Source: Pseudopyrenochaeta lycopersici (taxonomy: Eukaryota > Ascomycota > Dothideomycetes > Pleosporales > Pseudopyrenochaetaceae). Taken from it: DNA of 64,000 nucleotides. The position numbers and the translations under genes were made by a program. The stretch spans positions 744,001 to 808,000 of the forward strand of contig NHZP01000014.1 in assembly GCA_003313425.1 (NCBI GenBank), in the 5' to 3' direction. Below are positions 34,936-47,200 of this stretch, in pieces. The notes under the pieces are model-generated. The model worked only from the letters and a program-made list of their open reading frames with translations, had not been told where the DNA came from and searched no databases. The first letter of the stretch is position 1, and the number at the start of each line of letters is the position of its first letter.

Positions 34936-35608
34936 GGTTACTGATGTGTAATTAGACCGCGGGGTGTTCTTGAGAGTGGCTGCGTGTTATGATCGTTACC
35001 GTCAAGTGTCGTGGAATTTCGACCTCTCCGTAAGCGAGCCGTGGGGCATTAGCGCTAGTCCCTATACGCCCTAGTGACCGCGAACATCTTAAGCTGCTCA
35101 ACATGCCTCACTCATTGTATCAATTCGCCGACTATTTATCCAGGCGCTCACTGCATGTGTCATATCGCTAAATTGATAGATCTGCAGCTGAACAGGCTGC
35201 TATCTTTCTGTAGACGTGCTGCTAATTGTGTTGTAGATGTGTTGTTTCCTTGACCGCCGCGTCACCTTCCGTTGTCAGGATCTACGCGTAGGTCATTACA
35301 TCTTCTCGACGCTGTTCGAAGCAGGTGGTTCCCTGCCCACACTACATCGAAAGTGACGCTGATAAGCTGTTGGTGGAGCCGCTGTGTGAAACTTAGAGCC
35401 CATATGTTCTGTTGTAGCTTGCTTACAGCCAAGGTAACGGTAATTGACTTTTCAGCTCAAAAACGTTTCGGCGAGACAAAGGTGAAGACCTTTAACCTAC
35501 AGCAACGTAATTTGGCTAGTTGACTACGACTTCCGCTGACGTTGGTGGTTGTCGATGAAGGAGAAAGTCATTCCAAAATCGCCGAACAAAAAGAACGCAA
35601 AGTCACAT
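34936..35608. other. RPS21 upstream region
   Basis: Contains the RPS21 promoter. The plus-strand frame at 35272-35523 is cysteine- and arginine-rich chance sequence. No other gene seen. Confidence 0.45.
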
Positions 35609-35957
35609 GCATCCGCGGGAATCAAAGCCAAAGGGAGATGGCAAGACTCGAAACCGCTGGGAGGCACGTAACGCTACCATAGCGGTGCAAGCACCTGCGC
35701 CCTTGCTTCGTTAGAATCCTAACACCAGACCACACAAAAAGATATTCAAAGAGGAACCAAAAAAGCAAAATGCATCGGCCGAGAATCAAGCACAAGGAAA
35801 ATAGCAGGACTTAAATCACGAGGTAGGCCTGCGCCGCTGACGCAGCGTTGTTTATGTCTGCCCCCTCGCTTCGCCAGGCCTCTAGTACTACACTGAAGCA
35901 ATTAAAAAGATGCAAAAAGGACACAAAAAAGGCCAAAAAGAATAAAAAATGCAAAAT
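35609..35957 (-). repeat. Two degenerate tandem copies of a tRNA-Gly unit
   Basis: Blocks beginning at 35609 (gcatccgcgggaatc) and 35772 (gcatcggccgagaatc) match the 3' acceptor/T-arm end of the intact tRNA that begins at 35958. Each is preceded on the plus strand by a similar A-rich leader and separated by related sequence (a gcttcg/cgcttcg-containing segment). Spacings are 163 and 186 bp. The 5' halves no longer fold, so these are decayed duplicates of a tRNA plus flank of about 170 bp. Confidence 0.6.
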
Positions 35958-36042
35958 GCATCGGCCGGGAATCGAACCCGGGGCTAGCCGAATCTATTCT
36001 CTCGAATGGCAACGGCTAATTTTACCACTAAACCACCGATGC
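35958..36042 (-). tRNA. tRNA-Gly(GCC) with a short intron
   Basis: 85 nt on the minus strand. Acceptor stem GCATCGG pairs with CCGATGC. The D-arm contains GTTTAGTGGTAAAAT. The anticodon stem AGCCG/CGGCT encloses TTGCCA with anticodon GCC. The T-arm is CCGGGTTCGATTCCCGG. About 15 extra bases (TTCGAGAGAATAGAT) lie just after A37, the normal place for a eukaryotic tRNA intron. Downstream on the transcribed strand are T4 (35953-35956) and T6 (35944-35949) runs, suitable Pol III terminators. It marks the border between normal and AT-rich DNA. Confidence 0.92.
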
Positions 36043-39000
36043 GGGATTCGGTTTTAAATAAAATTGTTTCCAATATTTATAAATACAATCTAGAATTTTA
36101 AAATTCGCAATTAGAAACTCGAGGACTAACTTAAGCATACGATTTTACACGAGTTTACTATAGCTCAGGAAGAACATTAACATAGGGGGATTTAGACGTA
36201 TTATATTAGGTCATTACTTAAAATACAGTGTTCGCGACTATAACAGTATTTTAAACAGTTTTCGCTGCAGCTAGTCACCAATATAGCGTTCAGCTAAGAG
36301 CTCAACAGAGGACGTCCACCCCTGTACTATACAATATAGAATACGGAAAGGTTAAGTGTGTGAGGGCGAGAAGCAGTCATCAAGCTTGGATGTCAGCTCA
36401 ACAGTTTCAGAGAAATCAAATCGGAGTTCTAGAAATGCAATATAAATATTAGTGTAGCACAGCGCGCTCTTAAACATGCAGCTGCCTAGCCGCCGAGTTC
36501 AGTTAGCATCAGCGGTCAAAGATCAGCAGAATAAGCAAATTCACGTGCTGCTGATGGTCGATCATAGGCTTTGACCTTCAAGCATAGAGTGTGTGCAGGG
36601 CGAGGCTTGTATCGTCAAGTAGGCAACAGCAGCTCATAGTCTCAAATGTAGTCAACAAGTAATTTTGCTTTAGAAAGGAACTCCTAAAAGAGAGCGCCAA
36701 CAGGGGAAAATCCCTATCCTCCATTGTTCACCGAGCGTCCTAGCGATGCAAATCTCTCTCTCTCTCTCTCTCTGACGTGAACGACGATGAAGAAGGTAGC
36801 TATGATTCTACCCCCACACGCTGATGCTTGTGCTTGGCACACGTTCCCCATCTGGCGCCAAACTCCCAACCTCACATCTCTGAACTTCAGACCTCACCGC
36901 GTCTTGCTTAATGCCTCGGCCGGGAAGCGAATCATTAGCGGTTCCTAATGGCGCTCAAACTTTACATCCCTCCGTGCATCCATCAACCGCCTCATCACTT
37001 CCATCCCCCACCAGCCAATAGGCCTCTAAGAATTCGGATGCAAGGGCCGCTTAAATCCATACAAAAGCTTCTTTAAAACGTTTTATGGCGTACTATTGTT
37101 CCTTTTCCACAGCCAGGAGGACTAGAGCTCGCAAGGCTTACACATCAGACATTATATAGGCAAGATAGTGCTCTGGTGGTACGTGACGAGTACTTAGCTT
37201 AGGCTATAGAAGGAAGAAAATCTTTAGAGTAAGACCGCAATTGCTAGGACGACTGTGCGATTCTCTACTAACCGTCTCCCTTTTAGCTATACCGACTATT
37301 AACTACGGGGTCACATTTAACCATCTCGTTCCCGCTAACGATCCAGATCCAGAAGTAATTACTGGCGATTAACATTATTGAAGTAGACAAAGATAATAGA
37401 GTATACGCAGACGGAGGGAAGTACGCAAACAAAGTTCTTTTATTCCCTGTAGATCTGACTAATTATACAGGGAGGAGAATACTTACGGTGCTAAGATGTT
37501 GTTAGCATAAAAAAGGCACGCAGGATCGCAGGCTAATAAATAGCATAGTAGCTGAGAGGGAGAGCGAGATTCGAGGTTATTCGCAACAGTGACATCGTAT
37601 ATAATATTACTAAAGACGGTGTGAAGCGAGCCTAGAAAATTCGTCCACATTAGGCGGGATTCCCTTCTATTAAGTTTTCCCGTTAAAGGTGTCTCTCAGG
37701 ACCTAGGTATTAATTTAATGTTAGGTTTGTAGACTAAGTTAAGTAGTTACATCTAACTGCGTCCTAGAAAGATAATATCGCATCTTAGAGGGATCAATAT
37801 ACAAGAAAATCTTAATCAAATAATCCGTAGGAGTGACACATTGTTTAAGGCCAATAGGTCCCTTTTCTTACATTTTTAGCTTTATATAACAGTCGCGCCA
37901 TTATAAGATTATTAATACAAAGACAAAGACAGATATACACAGGTGATTTATTAAGTCAACGTTAATAAGCTAAACTCCTGCTACATCCTTTCCTAACATA
38001 GCCCCTAGTTATGTCCCGAAAGCGCTATTTTACTATTAACATTTTTCTTCTTTAGCTTATAAGTCTAGCTACCTAATAAGATAAGTAGCTAGCTTACTAT
38101 AGGTGTATAAAATATGTTTAAGTAATTTATAAAAAGCTTTAATTAGTTAATATTAACGCTGGCTCTACTTTTTTTTTAACTCTTAGTTAGATAAGAGACT
38201 TTCAGAGGTCTTATTTATATGCTGAAGAGGAATATCACTAGGGCAGGGCGTCTAAGAATTAAGAGGATTAGCAGACATGTTTACGTACAAGTATTAAGGT
38301 AGCTCATATTCTCCTTCTACATACGTTGCAGCGTTCTCAGGAGGGTAGCTTAAGATAATTAAGCATATAGTTATTAGTAAATATAGGAGGTAGTAGCTTA
38401 ATAAGCATTCTTATAGTTATCTATACTGTTAAGCTGCAATATAGTAAAGAGTACTATATAGCGCAGTGCTTTTATCTTAAAAACTATATTAGCAGAATAT
38501 AATTATAAATATAAAAAACTGTTTACAAAAAACTAAAACTACACACTCTACCCTAAGCTAAGTTGCCGTCTCTCTAGTAATGTTTAAGAATATAGTCTAT
38601 TACAAGTAAGTAGATTAGTTAGTTATAATTAAGGGAGCAGACTAATCACCGGCTAGCGACTAGCACAAGTTAAAGGATAACTAACATGCTATGCTATATT
38701 AGCACTGCTGATTAGGCGTCTGCTTTTTATACTGTAGAGGCTTTAGAAGCTGCAACTCTCCTTAAGAACAGTTACCGTAGCGCTATCTGTACTGAAGTAT
38801 TAGCTGCGTCTATTAAGATAGCTTCAGAAGGCGATAATCAGCTTCGCAAATGGCGTAAAAGGTCATTAACCTGTAAAACATTCTCTCTTCATATTTCTTA
38901 GAAGTTCACGCCGAACTTAATCGACGCGAGGCAATTAGTTAACGTGAGAAATCAAATGCTGTACCTACACACTAAGCGCGACTAGGCAAAGGACTAAAGC

Positions 39001-40545
39001 CAGCATTTGCGGGATTAAATAATAAGCAATTATTTAAATCCCTATAGTTAAAAGTGTCTACAGTAACCTAGTTATTTACTAAGTTGTTTCCTAACAACGC
39101 GTCCTTAACAAACTCTACAGATTTTGCTTAGTCTCTAATAACGTCTAATAGCTTACCTGCTACTACTGTAGGAGCTAAAGAAAATAATTCTTGCGATCAT
39201 ATCTAAACGCTGTCTATATACACTACTAAACAAAATTAAGCTTGTAATAGTAAAAAGCATAAGCCTCTCACTACCTAGACACGGGCATGCGCGCCGCTTT
39301 TATTAGGTTCTAAGGAGGACAAACTATTCTCTAACCAGACAGCGCATCTTATCTACAAGAATAATCTAGTAGCTAAATCCTCTATTCTATTATTATATAA
39401 ATATAACTAAATAGACTATAGCAACTCTACTTATACTATAATAGACTATAGTTATATTTAAGAAGCACACGATGCTGCTTCTGTTGCATCCCTCTACTAT
39501 ATGTGCTAACACAATAACCTTAGGGAGAATATAGTATTAATAATTTCCTAGGCACGCAATAGTCTTAGCTCTAATATAGTTAATACGCAAGGGTATATAG
39601 TTCTAAGCACAGAACTAGCATAGGATCTATTAGAGATATATTAGAACTTACGTTCTGCTACATTACCTAATAAAGAGACAGAAGATTACAAATAACTAAT
39701 AAAAAGCTTCTAATTTGAGCGAGCACTAGGCTATGCATTATATACTACTACTATAGAAAATGCATACCTTAAGCTTTTAGCACTCTTAGATCTTAATCCT
39801 AGTTATCTAGTCGTTAACCTAAGGTAGAGTTTCTAGGATTAGGTTAAAAAACCCCCTCAAACGGCGACGTATCTTATATATACTCCTCTTAAGAGAAGCT
39901 ATAAATTTAATAACCTCCTAAATACTAGTTTAAAGTCTAATTATTAACCTAAGATCCTAGGCGTTAATCAGCCTTATTAGTATATAAGCTTTAGTACTAA
40001 CACGCTAGCTACTTTATATATAGAAGATAGGAACACAGGTTCTGCTAATCTCCTTTTAGCTAGAGCTAAGAAACACTAGTGACTAAATTATAGTCCCTCC
40101 TAGTTAATCTTAAAAGCTTAAAGAAGCGGTTTAAAATAACTTTCCCTAATCTTAAAGATACTTATAATTTATCTAATATTATAATATTATATTACTACTA
40201 AGCTAGTTTAAAGAGTAGGGTATTAAGTATAAGATTGTCTGCTAAAGACTAGGCGAGCTGATAGTTACCCTCTCTAGCTGTACCTATTATAAAGTTAGAA
40301 ATACAAGGCCGAACTTTACTATTACTATTAATTTTAAGTATCTAGATGCTCCTAATAAGCCTATAGGCTATGTTTAGTGCAAAACTTAGTAATACAGTAG
40401 AGCAGTCTTAACCCTTTCTTAGTTTCTACCTTTTAAGGAAAGTAATATTCCTAAAGCCCGCGGCGTTATTTCTAAAAGTTATATACGTAAAGTACTGCCT
40501 AAAAAAGAAGGCACTCTATAAGAAGAGATTATTATCTTAAGTAAT
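36043..40545. other. AT-rich RIP-decayed block, part 1
   Basis: No six-frame open frame of 60 codons or more occurs from about 36.06 kb to the LTR. The sequence is dense in TA, CTAA, TTAG, GCTA and TAGC, as expected from CpA-to-TpA change on both strands (RIP). Plus-strand reading near 38.7-40.3 kb still shows protein-like stretches interrupted by TAA/TAG, so it was probably transposon coding DNA; no family is assigned. A (TC)10 microsatellite lies at 36753-36773. The segment 36.78-37.05 kb is less mutated. Confidence 0.75.
36753..36773. repeat. (TC)10 microsatellite
   Basis: About ten uninterrupted TC units, read directly, in a less mutated part of the AT-rich block. Confidence 0.9.
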
Positions 40546-40810
40546 TGTCAGGGTTCAATCCTTTCAGGTTACTAGACGCAGGTGAAAGGGTTCAATCCTT
40601 CCAAGTTACTAGACGCAGGTGAAAGGTAACTGTTACCTCTTACCTTTTACTAAGCTAGGTAACTGGATCGGGACTAGCCTGCTCTAGCTTATGTATATAG
40701 GCAGCACCTCTCCCCCGAAGGTGAGAGGTATCTGCTATTTTGTCCATTTCCTTTTAAATTGAGTTTCTTTAACTAAGACCGTCCCAACTGTGCGTGTTGA
40801 CTGCCTTACA
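40546..40810. mobile_element. Solo LTR with perfect 5-bp target-site duplication
   Basis: 265 bp starting TGTCAGGG and ending CTGCCTTACA (TG...CA, with TGT/ACA ends). It is flanked by GTAAT at 40541-40545 and GTAAT at 40811-40815. Inside are a 37-bp tandem duplication (40551-40587, 40588-40624; three mismatches) and a TATA-like tatgtatata near 40693. Base composition is far more balanced than the flanking DNA. No internal retroelement sequence adjoins it, so it is most simply a solo LTR left by LTR-LTR recombination. The superfamily is not determined. Confidence 0.8.
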
Positions 40811-42969
40811 GTAATAATAAAGAAGAATTACTAACTAAGCTCCCTATAATTAACCTACCTAAGCAGCATTACAACGTTAATTAAGACATTATTAATATTA
40901 TTAAGCAGTCTATAGCATAAGGCCTTTCTCTATCTTATTTTAATTACTCTAATTAGTAGCAGCTAAGGTCTAAACTTGCATGCTTTAAAGCTAGAAAGTA
41001 GCTAAAAGATAATATATTTCAAACGCTGTTGCAGATTATTAGGGTCCGCGCAGGTTTCGTTGTTATAGAATCGCTAAAACTCAACGTCTTAAAACCTAAG
41101 GCTATAAGTAGTATAATTACATAAGGCATTCAAGGGGTAATCCTTCCGTTTAACACGTGTAGTAGAACGCATTAGGCGCTAGCAATCCTTAACTATACAA
41201 CATTAACCTTCAGTACCTTTAATATTAAGAAGGATCTAACTAAGATATAGGCACGAGAGTTTAAGGCCTAAATGCCGCACTACAAACTTAAGAGGAAGGT
41301 GCAGAAGGTATACCTTACTGTCTAATATCTAGACTATTACTAATTAACTGTCTAGCTTCCTGCTAATCCTAATTAAGCGTCTTGCGCTCTTTACTATTGC
41401 CTTACCCTTAATTAATACCTAGGATTCTACCCAGAACACTAGCAACTAACTTAACTTCGCGTATATTACCTTTAAAAACTCCTCTAAGGGTATTAGAATC
41501 TAGTAAACTATAATTACCTTACTAGTAAAAGTTAGACATCTTTTATAAAGGAAATAACAGCAACTACAACTAAAAAGTTAAAGCCGTTAGACATAACTAA
41601 TAACATTAGAACACAGTGCCTTAATTTAGCTAACTTACCTACAGTAACAAGAAAATTTATAGACGAAGCCTTATTAGATGTGCAGTGCAGTCTAAATATT
41701 AATAAGAAAGCGCGGATACTACAGATAATTATGCAATGCTCTTTAGACAACCTTATAACTCTTACTAAGTCTTCTAAAGGCTAAGTTTCAGTTTCTTTAT
41801 ATAATAGTTCTAGAGCAATAACCTTTATAACTAGTGCTATACACTTATTAAGCAGAATATAGTACAGTAGAGCAGATTTCTACCTACTAACCCTTCGCCA
41901 GCGTCTCCTTTACATAGAGCTAGCTATCTTATATTATAAAGAAGTTATAAAAGTGTTAGCTATAATAGTTTAAGGTCGGGTATAGCGCAAGAGAGCTTAT
42001 ACTTAGGGTAAAATATTAGATAGTTTACCTAACTTAAGGAAGAGTATAAAGACTTAGGTACTTAACAGCATTCTTTAAGGGCTTAATCCTAAAGAACTAT
42101 CCACACAAAAGTTCGCGACCGTCTTTACACGTACGTTTAAATTAGGTTAAATCTAGACTATTTTGTGCACGCGCTAGGGTTTAGGATTTTACTAATTCTC
42201 CCTGTCTTAACTACTTAGCTATATAATTTTTAGCTAATATTTACCTTCTCTAAGCGTGACTACGTCCACCAACCGCTTAAACTATCTAAGTAAGACTAAA
42301 TCCTAGCAGTACCTTATACTAAACCCTCTAACTGCATATAGATACTATAATATAACAGATAATAAAATTATGTATTTTATTAAATAGCTACCTTTCCTCC
42401 GCTAAGATAAACTCGCACAGTGTAATTACCTAGATTTTTAACAAACATTTCTAAGCAAACTATATTAGTTATAATATATACTGCTTCAGGCAGAGACTAT
42501 AGAGCTAGTACTTAGCTCTGTTCTCTAAACATCTACTAAACATAGTACTAGGAAAAGATTACTTAGCGCAGCGGCACTTACCTATAGGTCTAAGAAAGCA
42601 AGGAGATAAACCCTTAACTTGCGTATTCTCTCTTTTAAGTAGAGTAGTAGAACTTAACCTATAGTATAACTTAAAGATACCCTTTCCTAGACCTAATACT
42701 ACCGTGCTTATCTAGAATCTTAGGATACACAATTGCTATCCACTATGTAATAGTGTAAACTTAGCGAAGTAAACTAAAGTTGCATGTGCCTCTAAAAAGT
42801 AAGGACTCCAGCTGCCTTAAATATCCTAAAACTCTTAAGCTGAGAGTTTATCACCGCTGATCGTAGAGGAATTAAGCGCTGCCTTAATCGAAATTTCAGG
42901 TATCATTATTCTCCAGGTATGCAGACATTGTATAGTAGAACTGAATAACATGGCTTACGGACGTACAGA
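40811..42969. other. AT-rich RIP-decayed block, part 2
   Basis: Same TA/stop-saturated composition. A plus-strand frame near 41.2-41.75 kb keeps protein-like runs (for example LPTVTRKFIDEALLDVQCSL near 41630) broken by TAA/TAG. The 72-codon minus-strand frame at 41532-41750 is its antisense. Likely old transposon coding sequence, family unknown. Confidence 0.65.
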
Positions 42970-43743
42970 GTGATTGGACAAGACTTTGCGAGAACGACGT
43001 CTTTAAACACAGAATCCTACTTCTTCAATCAAACTCTGACGTTGCAAAGAAGATGCGAGTGGCGACAATCCTTGGCTCTTGCAAGGCTTGTCGACAAGGT
43101 CATCTTCCAGTCTACTTTCCTGTTGCACGAAGACAGCGGGCTGCGAGAGGTCCTACGCCATCAAGCGGCTGTGGATCCAAATAAAGAGAGATATACTCGG
43201 GGCATCCTCCTTTCTATGTTTCCAGAAGACCAAGAGACGAACAGTAAAGATGGCGTCGATTTTATTGTGGAGGGGTTGCTCGACACTGTGAACCTACGAG
43301 TCCTGCTCGCCTCGGAGACTGTTGCTACCTTTGGAAAGAGCTGGAAGATTATCCAGCATGGCAAACAGAAGCTTAAACTAAGCTTAATCTACTCCACTTC
43401 AGCTAACCGCCCTTAGCCAGTTTTAGACATACAAGTTGCAGATATTAAAGAAAGGAAACACACAGAAGCGCCTCTCACCACTAGTAATGTGGAGGATGAC
43501 ATTGTTATTGTTCTATGAGTTTATCTTATTTGGACCGAAGCCGAACCATCTCTCGTCACCTATGGCTATGTTCTTCGGAAGGCTGACCTTGATACTACAG
43601 AGAAAGAGGTCCGCGATGGTCTTCTAAGCGCCTCGTTTGCGCGGGCAACTTCAAGCCGCTACCGCCACCGGCCGGTCCGGGCTATGTCAGTGACTGGCAA
43701 GGCTTCTCCTGATGAGCGTAGGGCTGATCATTTTTATTCCTAG
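42970..43743 (+). pseudogene. Broken open frame of unknown family in a GC-balanced island
   Basis: One plus-strand frame runs through this interval with two internal stops (TAG at 43414, TGA near 43516). Sections look like real protein: FIVEGLLDTVNLRVLLASET, VADIKERKHTEAP, and YGYVLRKADLDTTEKEVRDG near the end. It is not mutated to the degree of the flanking RIP block. I do not recognise the family. The first stop could be inside an intron, but no convincing splice pair was found. Confidence 0.4.
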
Positions 43744-43989
43744 GCTCGTGGGCCGCTAGTTACGTGAACAGAATCGGCATTGCGCTGAAATACTTGCATC
43801 TTGATAGATTAAGGATAGCGGTTTTTGGGCCAAACGGGACAGTAAGTGGCGAAAGATAATCTGCAATGCTATACGTATAGGGATGTTGGTCTTAGGTGTT
43901 GAATTGGAGAGGGTTTAAATTGGCCAAACTCTGATGGTACTGCAAAATTGGATGCTAGAGCTCAAGGGTATTAATAAGTGCGTTTCTCT

Positions 43990-44200
43990 ACTATAACCTT
44001 CCCGACAATTGTAAAGAGATCTCCAAAACAACTAAGTGGTTTCCATTGTTCCACTTGACACTGTATTGTGCGAGAGCAAGCATTGCTTTCTGCTTGCCAA
44101 ACGTCTTGCCTGCGACTTGTTCGAACCGTTGAACAGACTCTGATGCACCCCATTGCAGCCAGAATAGGCCAATTACGACGAGGCCGCTTATGTTGTAAGC
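43990..44200 (-). pseudogene. Possible patatin-like phospholipase fragment
   Basis: A minus-strand frame reads WGASESVQRFEQVAGKTFGK followed by QKAMLALAQYS. This resembles the segment after the nucleophile in fungal patatin-like proteins, which often form the N-terminal domain of NLR-type proteins. No catalytic GxSxG is visible because the fragment is truncated. The call rests on a short resemblance. Confidence 0.3.
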
Positions 44201-44256
44201 TTACGATTGATACTGTCTATAAATACTCTTACGAGGTTGTCATAAGAGGACGCTGA

Positions 44257-47200
44257 TTCAGTAGCCCACACTCAAAATAAACTATAGCAGACGTGCGCTT
44301 TATGACAATAAGGTGTAACGTGTTCTACCACTTGGCGCACGAGGCTGGAGTGTGAATTAGTAACTATGTAATTCGTCGCCCCAAATCTGTTGTCGTTCGT
44401 GACATTCCGCCTAACTGCATCGCTCTTGAGAATCCAGCCAATGTACATAAGGTCAATTGGATAGACTAGGTTCTTATGCCGCGGGTAGCCCTTGCTGGCC
44501 TTTTCTTAGTATTTGAAAAGATGTACAATCATCCTAGAGACGTAGCAAGAGATAAGCAGTTATAAAATAGTAGATAATATGTAATTAATACTAGCATCTT
44601 CTATACTGCTATTAACTATGTCTTTACTCTCCTTACCGTTAACTCCAAAGCATTAATTTATCGCCTCCATATCAGCGTCTTTCTTCCTTAACAGCTGCAC
44701 GACCTCCTGCTGTCTTAAGAATGCGCCGCTAGATAGAATTAACTAAACTCATATCAAATTCCCAGTCCTATATCAGCCCCAATCTCTTGTAGGCTGCCCA
44801 GTCTTATTGCGCCCTCAACGTTATCGCTATTTAGGCTAGCTGAACGTATTAAGGCCCTTCGAAGATGCGCGACTTAGGCAAAGCAGAAGATAAGGGGACA
44901 TAGGAGTTGTGTAGACATACAAGCCTGTTCATATTAGATTATCTTATAGCATAGAGTCAATACGTACAAGAAGTATGCTCTAGTAAAGTTAGGCACTTAT
45001 ATTCCTATCTAAGAGTAAGTGAACGTAGAGGACTATAGCGCCACACAGCTAGCAGAGCGTCCTAATCGCGTTTAAGGTAATAAGCCCAACCAACAAGCTT
45101 ATATAGTTTAAATTATTTCCCCCTAACTATTTATGCTCGTACAGTCTCTAGCTTAACACTACTAAAGAGAGGAGTGCTAGAACAGTAAGGTATAAGAAGG
45201 AGTTATATGCGCGCTGTGTAGCCTTTTCCCTACTCTAGGTAAGTAAAGTACAATACACAGTTTTAAATAGGCCCTTACTTTACTAAGTAGATAAACTTAA
45301 GTGTTGTAATAAGCGTGAAGGTTGCATATATAAATAGAGTAGCCTAGCTAAGAGGAGCTAAGCTGCGCACAACCTGAGCGAGCTAGCCACATCGTAAGTT
45401 CAAAGGACAAAAATTAGACAGAGGCACTTACGTTGATAGCTAAATATATTTAAAGAGCACTAAAAAAGACTGCCGCTAGCTAATAGACCTAACTACCTAT
45501 AGCAATAGTAATCGCGGTAAAGGCAATTGTAGTAGCGGACACTACTGCCTAGCTAGTGCTAAAAAGAATAGCTAAGAGTCTTTCAAAGCGACTTACCCAC
45601 TTTAATCTAGGCGCTGTAATGTCTAGGTATATAAGTACACCGCTTATTAACAGTCTGCAGGAGTAGCAGGTAATAAAACTAATAAGAAGTAGACGCTCTA
45701 TAGTGGGAAAGAAACGATAATAGAATATCTAGCTTAAAAGAACTCCTCCTAAATACGTGGATCTTACTACCTGTCCATGCATAGTAGGGCTATAGATAGC
45801 TTATCGTATAAAAGCATTGTACGGACAGTATGTAGCAGAGAATTGGTACCGTGATTTGCGATGCTATATGCACTTAGGCACACACTAGGGTAACAGGTAG
45901 CGAAAACGGGGCATTACTCAAGCTTAAGGATCCCTCCTCGTGTGAGTGGGCATTCTGACTCTCCAAACTCCGACACGAGTGAGACATTATACACCAACCG
46001 TCTCTACTAACAAAAAGGAGCTAGTATATCGAGTGGCTGTAGCTATACCGCTGCTCTGTACCGCTTAAGTAAAACATAAATAGATAAATTAGGAAGGTGC
46101 TGCTGCACAGCAGATCATCCTAGCTGTTTAGACGTTCGCCGCGCTAGGAATAAGAAATAAATCACTCCGTCCTTAATAAGTATAGATAGGTGTGAGGGCA
46201 CAGACCTAGCATTACATTATGCAAGGCCCATATACTTACTATATGCTCTAAATAACTAAATAATAAAGGCTTAATATAAAGAGAGTTCGTGTCTAGAGTG
46301 AAACCCAACAAGCTCCTCTATCAATTTCCTCTAATCCCTCTAATCTAGCTCTCCTATATACGCTTTTAACTTACCTTTTTTATTTACATCTTTTAGCTAC
46401 TTCTTCCGCCTATTTAGTTGTAATATGTAAGATAAGCTGCTCACAATTAACAGTTAAGGACCTTACTTAGTACGAGGGCATAGTATATAGGAAACTTCAT
46501 AAGCACTAGGAGAGGCTTAGTTAGATCGCTAACATAATATATACGTCTAGGCTTTAATAAAATATACGAACTAAGGAAGTAATAATACAGATACGTGTAG
46601 AAATACTACAGAACACTCGCTCACTAAGACGCGGCAGTCTTAGGGTTAGGTAATTATTCCTATATAATAGACAACCTAGCAAACTTTATCTAAAGAAATA
46701 GAAAGACTAAGCGCGCAGGTTAATACTCTTAGGTGTGAAATTACCAGGCATAACAAAAGGATTACTGCGCTTGAACTAGAGAATAGTAATATTAGGGGTG
46801 TTCTATCAGACATTATAGAATAGGTTAACAGTTTAGAGAGGAATTTAAGAGAAAAAGGGAAAATATTAAAGAGCTAGTCTATAATTATAGGGTGTAGTAC
46901 AGGCAAATAAGGAGGAGTAGTAAAAGAGAGGAAGCAGGCGCAGTTTGCTTAAGTACATTAAACAAGAAACACATTTAATACTAAACGGCTTTAGGTCACT
47001 TTAAGAACTAGTCACAATATAATTCAGAGTTAGACCCCAGCGCGTTGCTTTCAGGCTGTCTAACTAAGCAGGCGGTTATTAACTCAACCCCTCTACCTAA
47101 TTCGCACACGATCTAGAACTTCTGTAGGAAGTGTAGCTAACTTAGTTAACGTTTCCTATACACCCTAAGAATAGATGCCACATTATGCGCCTATATTCCC

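Noticed and set aside
35848..36057. 69-codon frame over the tRNA
   Set aside because: Overlaps the tRNA-Gly and its A-rich flank; composition explains it.
40551..40624. Two direct 37-bp repeats resembling a minimal CRISPR-like array
   Set aside because: Copies abut without spacers and lie inside a unit with LTR-type ends and a target duplication; the organism is a fungus. It is an internal LTR duplication.
40631..40810. Shorter LTR starting TGTTACC with GTAAC/GTAAT duplication
   Set aside because: The longer unit starting at 40546 gives a perfect GTAAT duplication and the same right end, so it is preferred.
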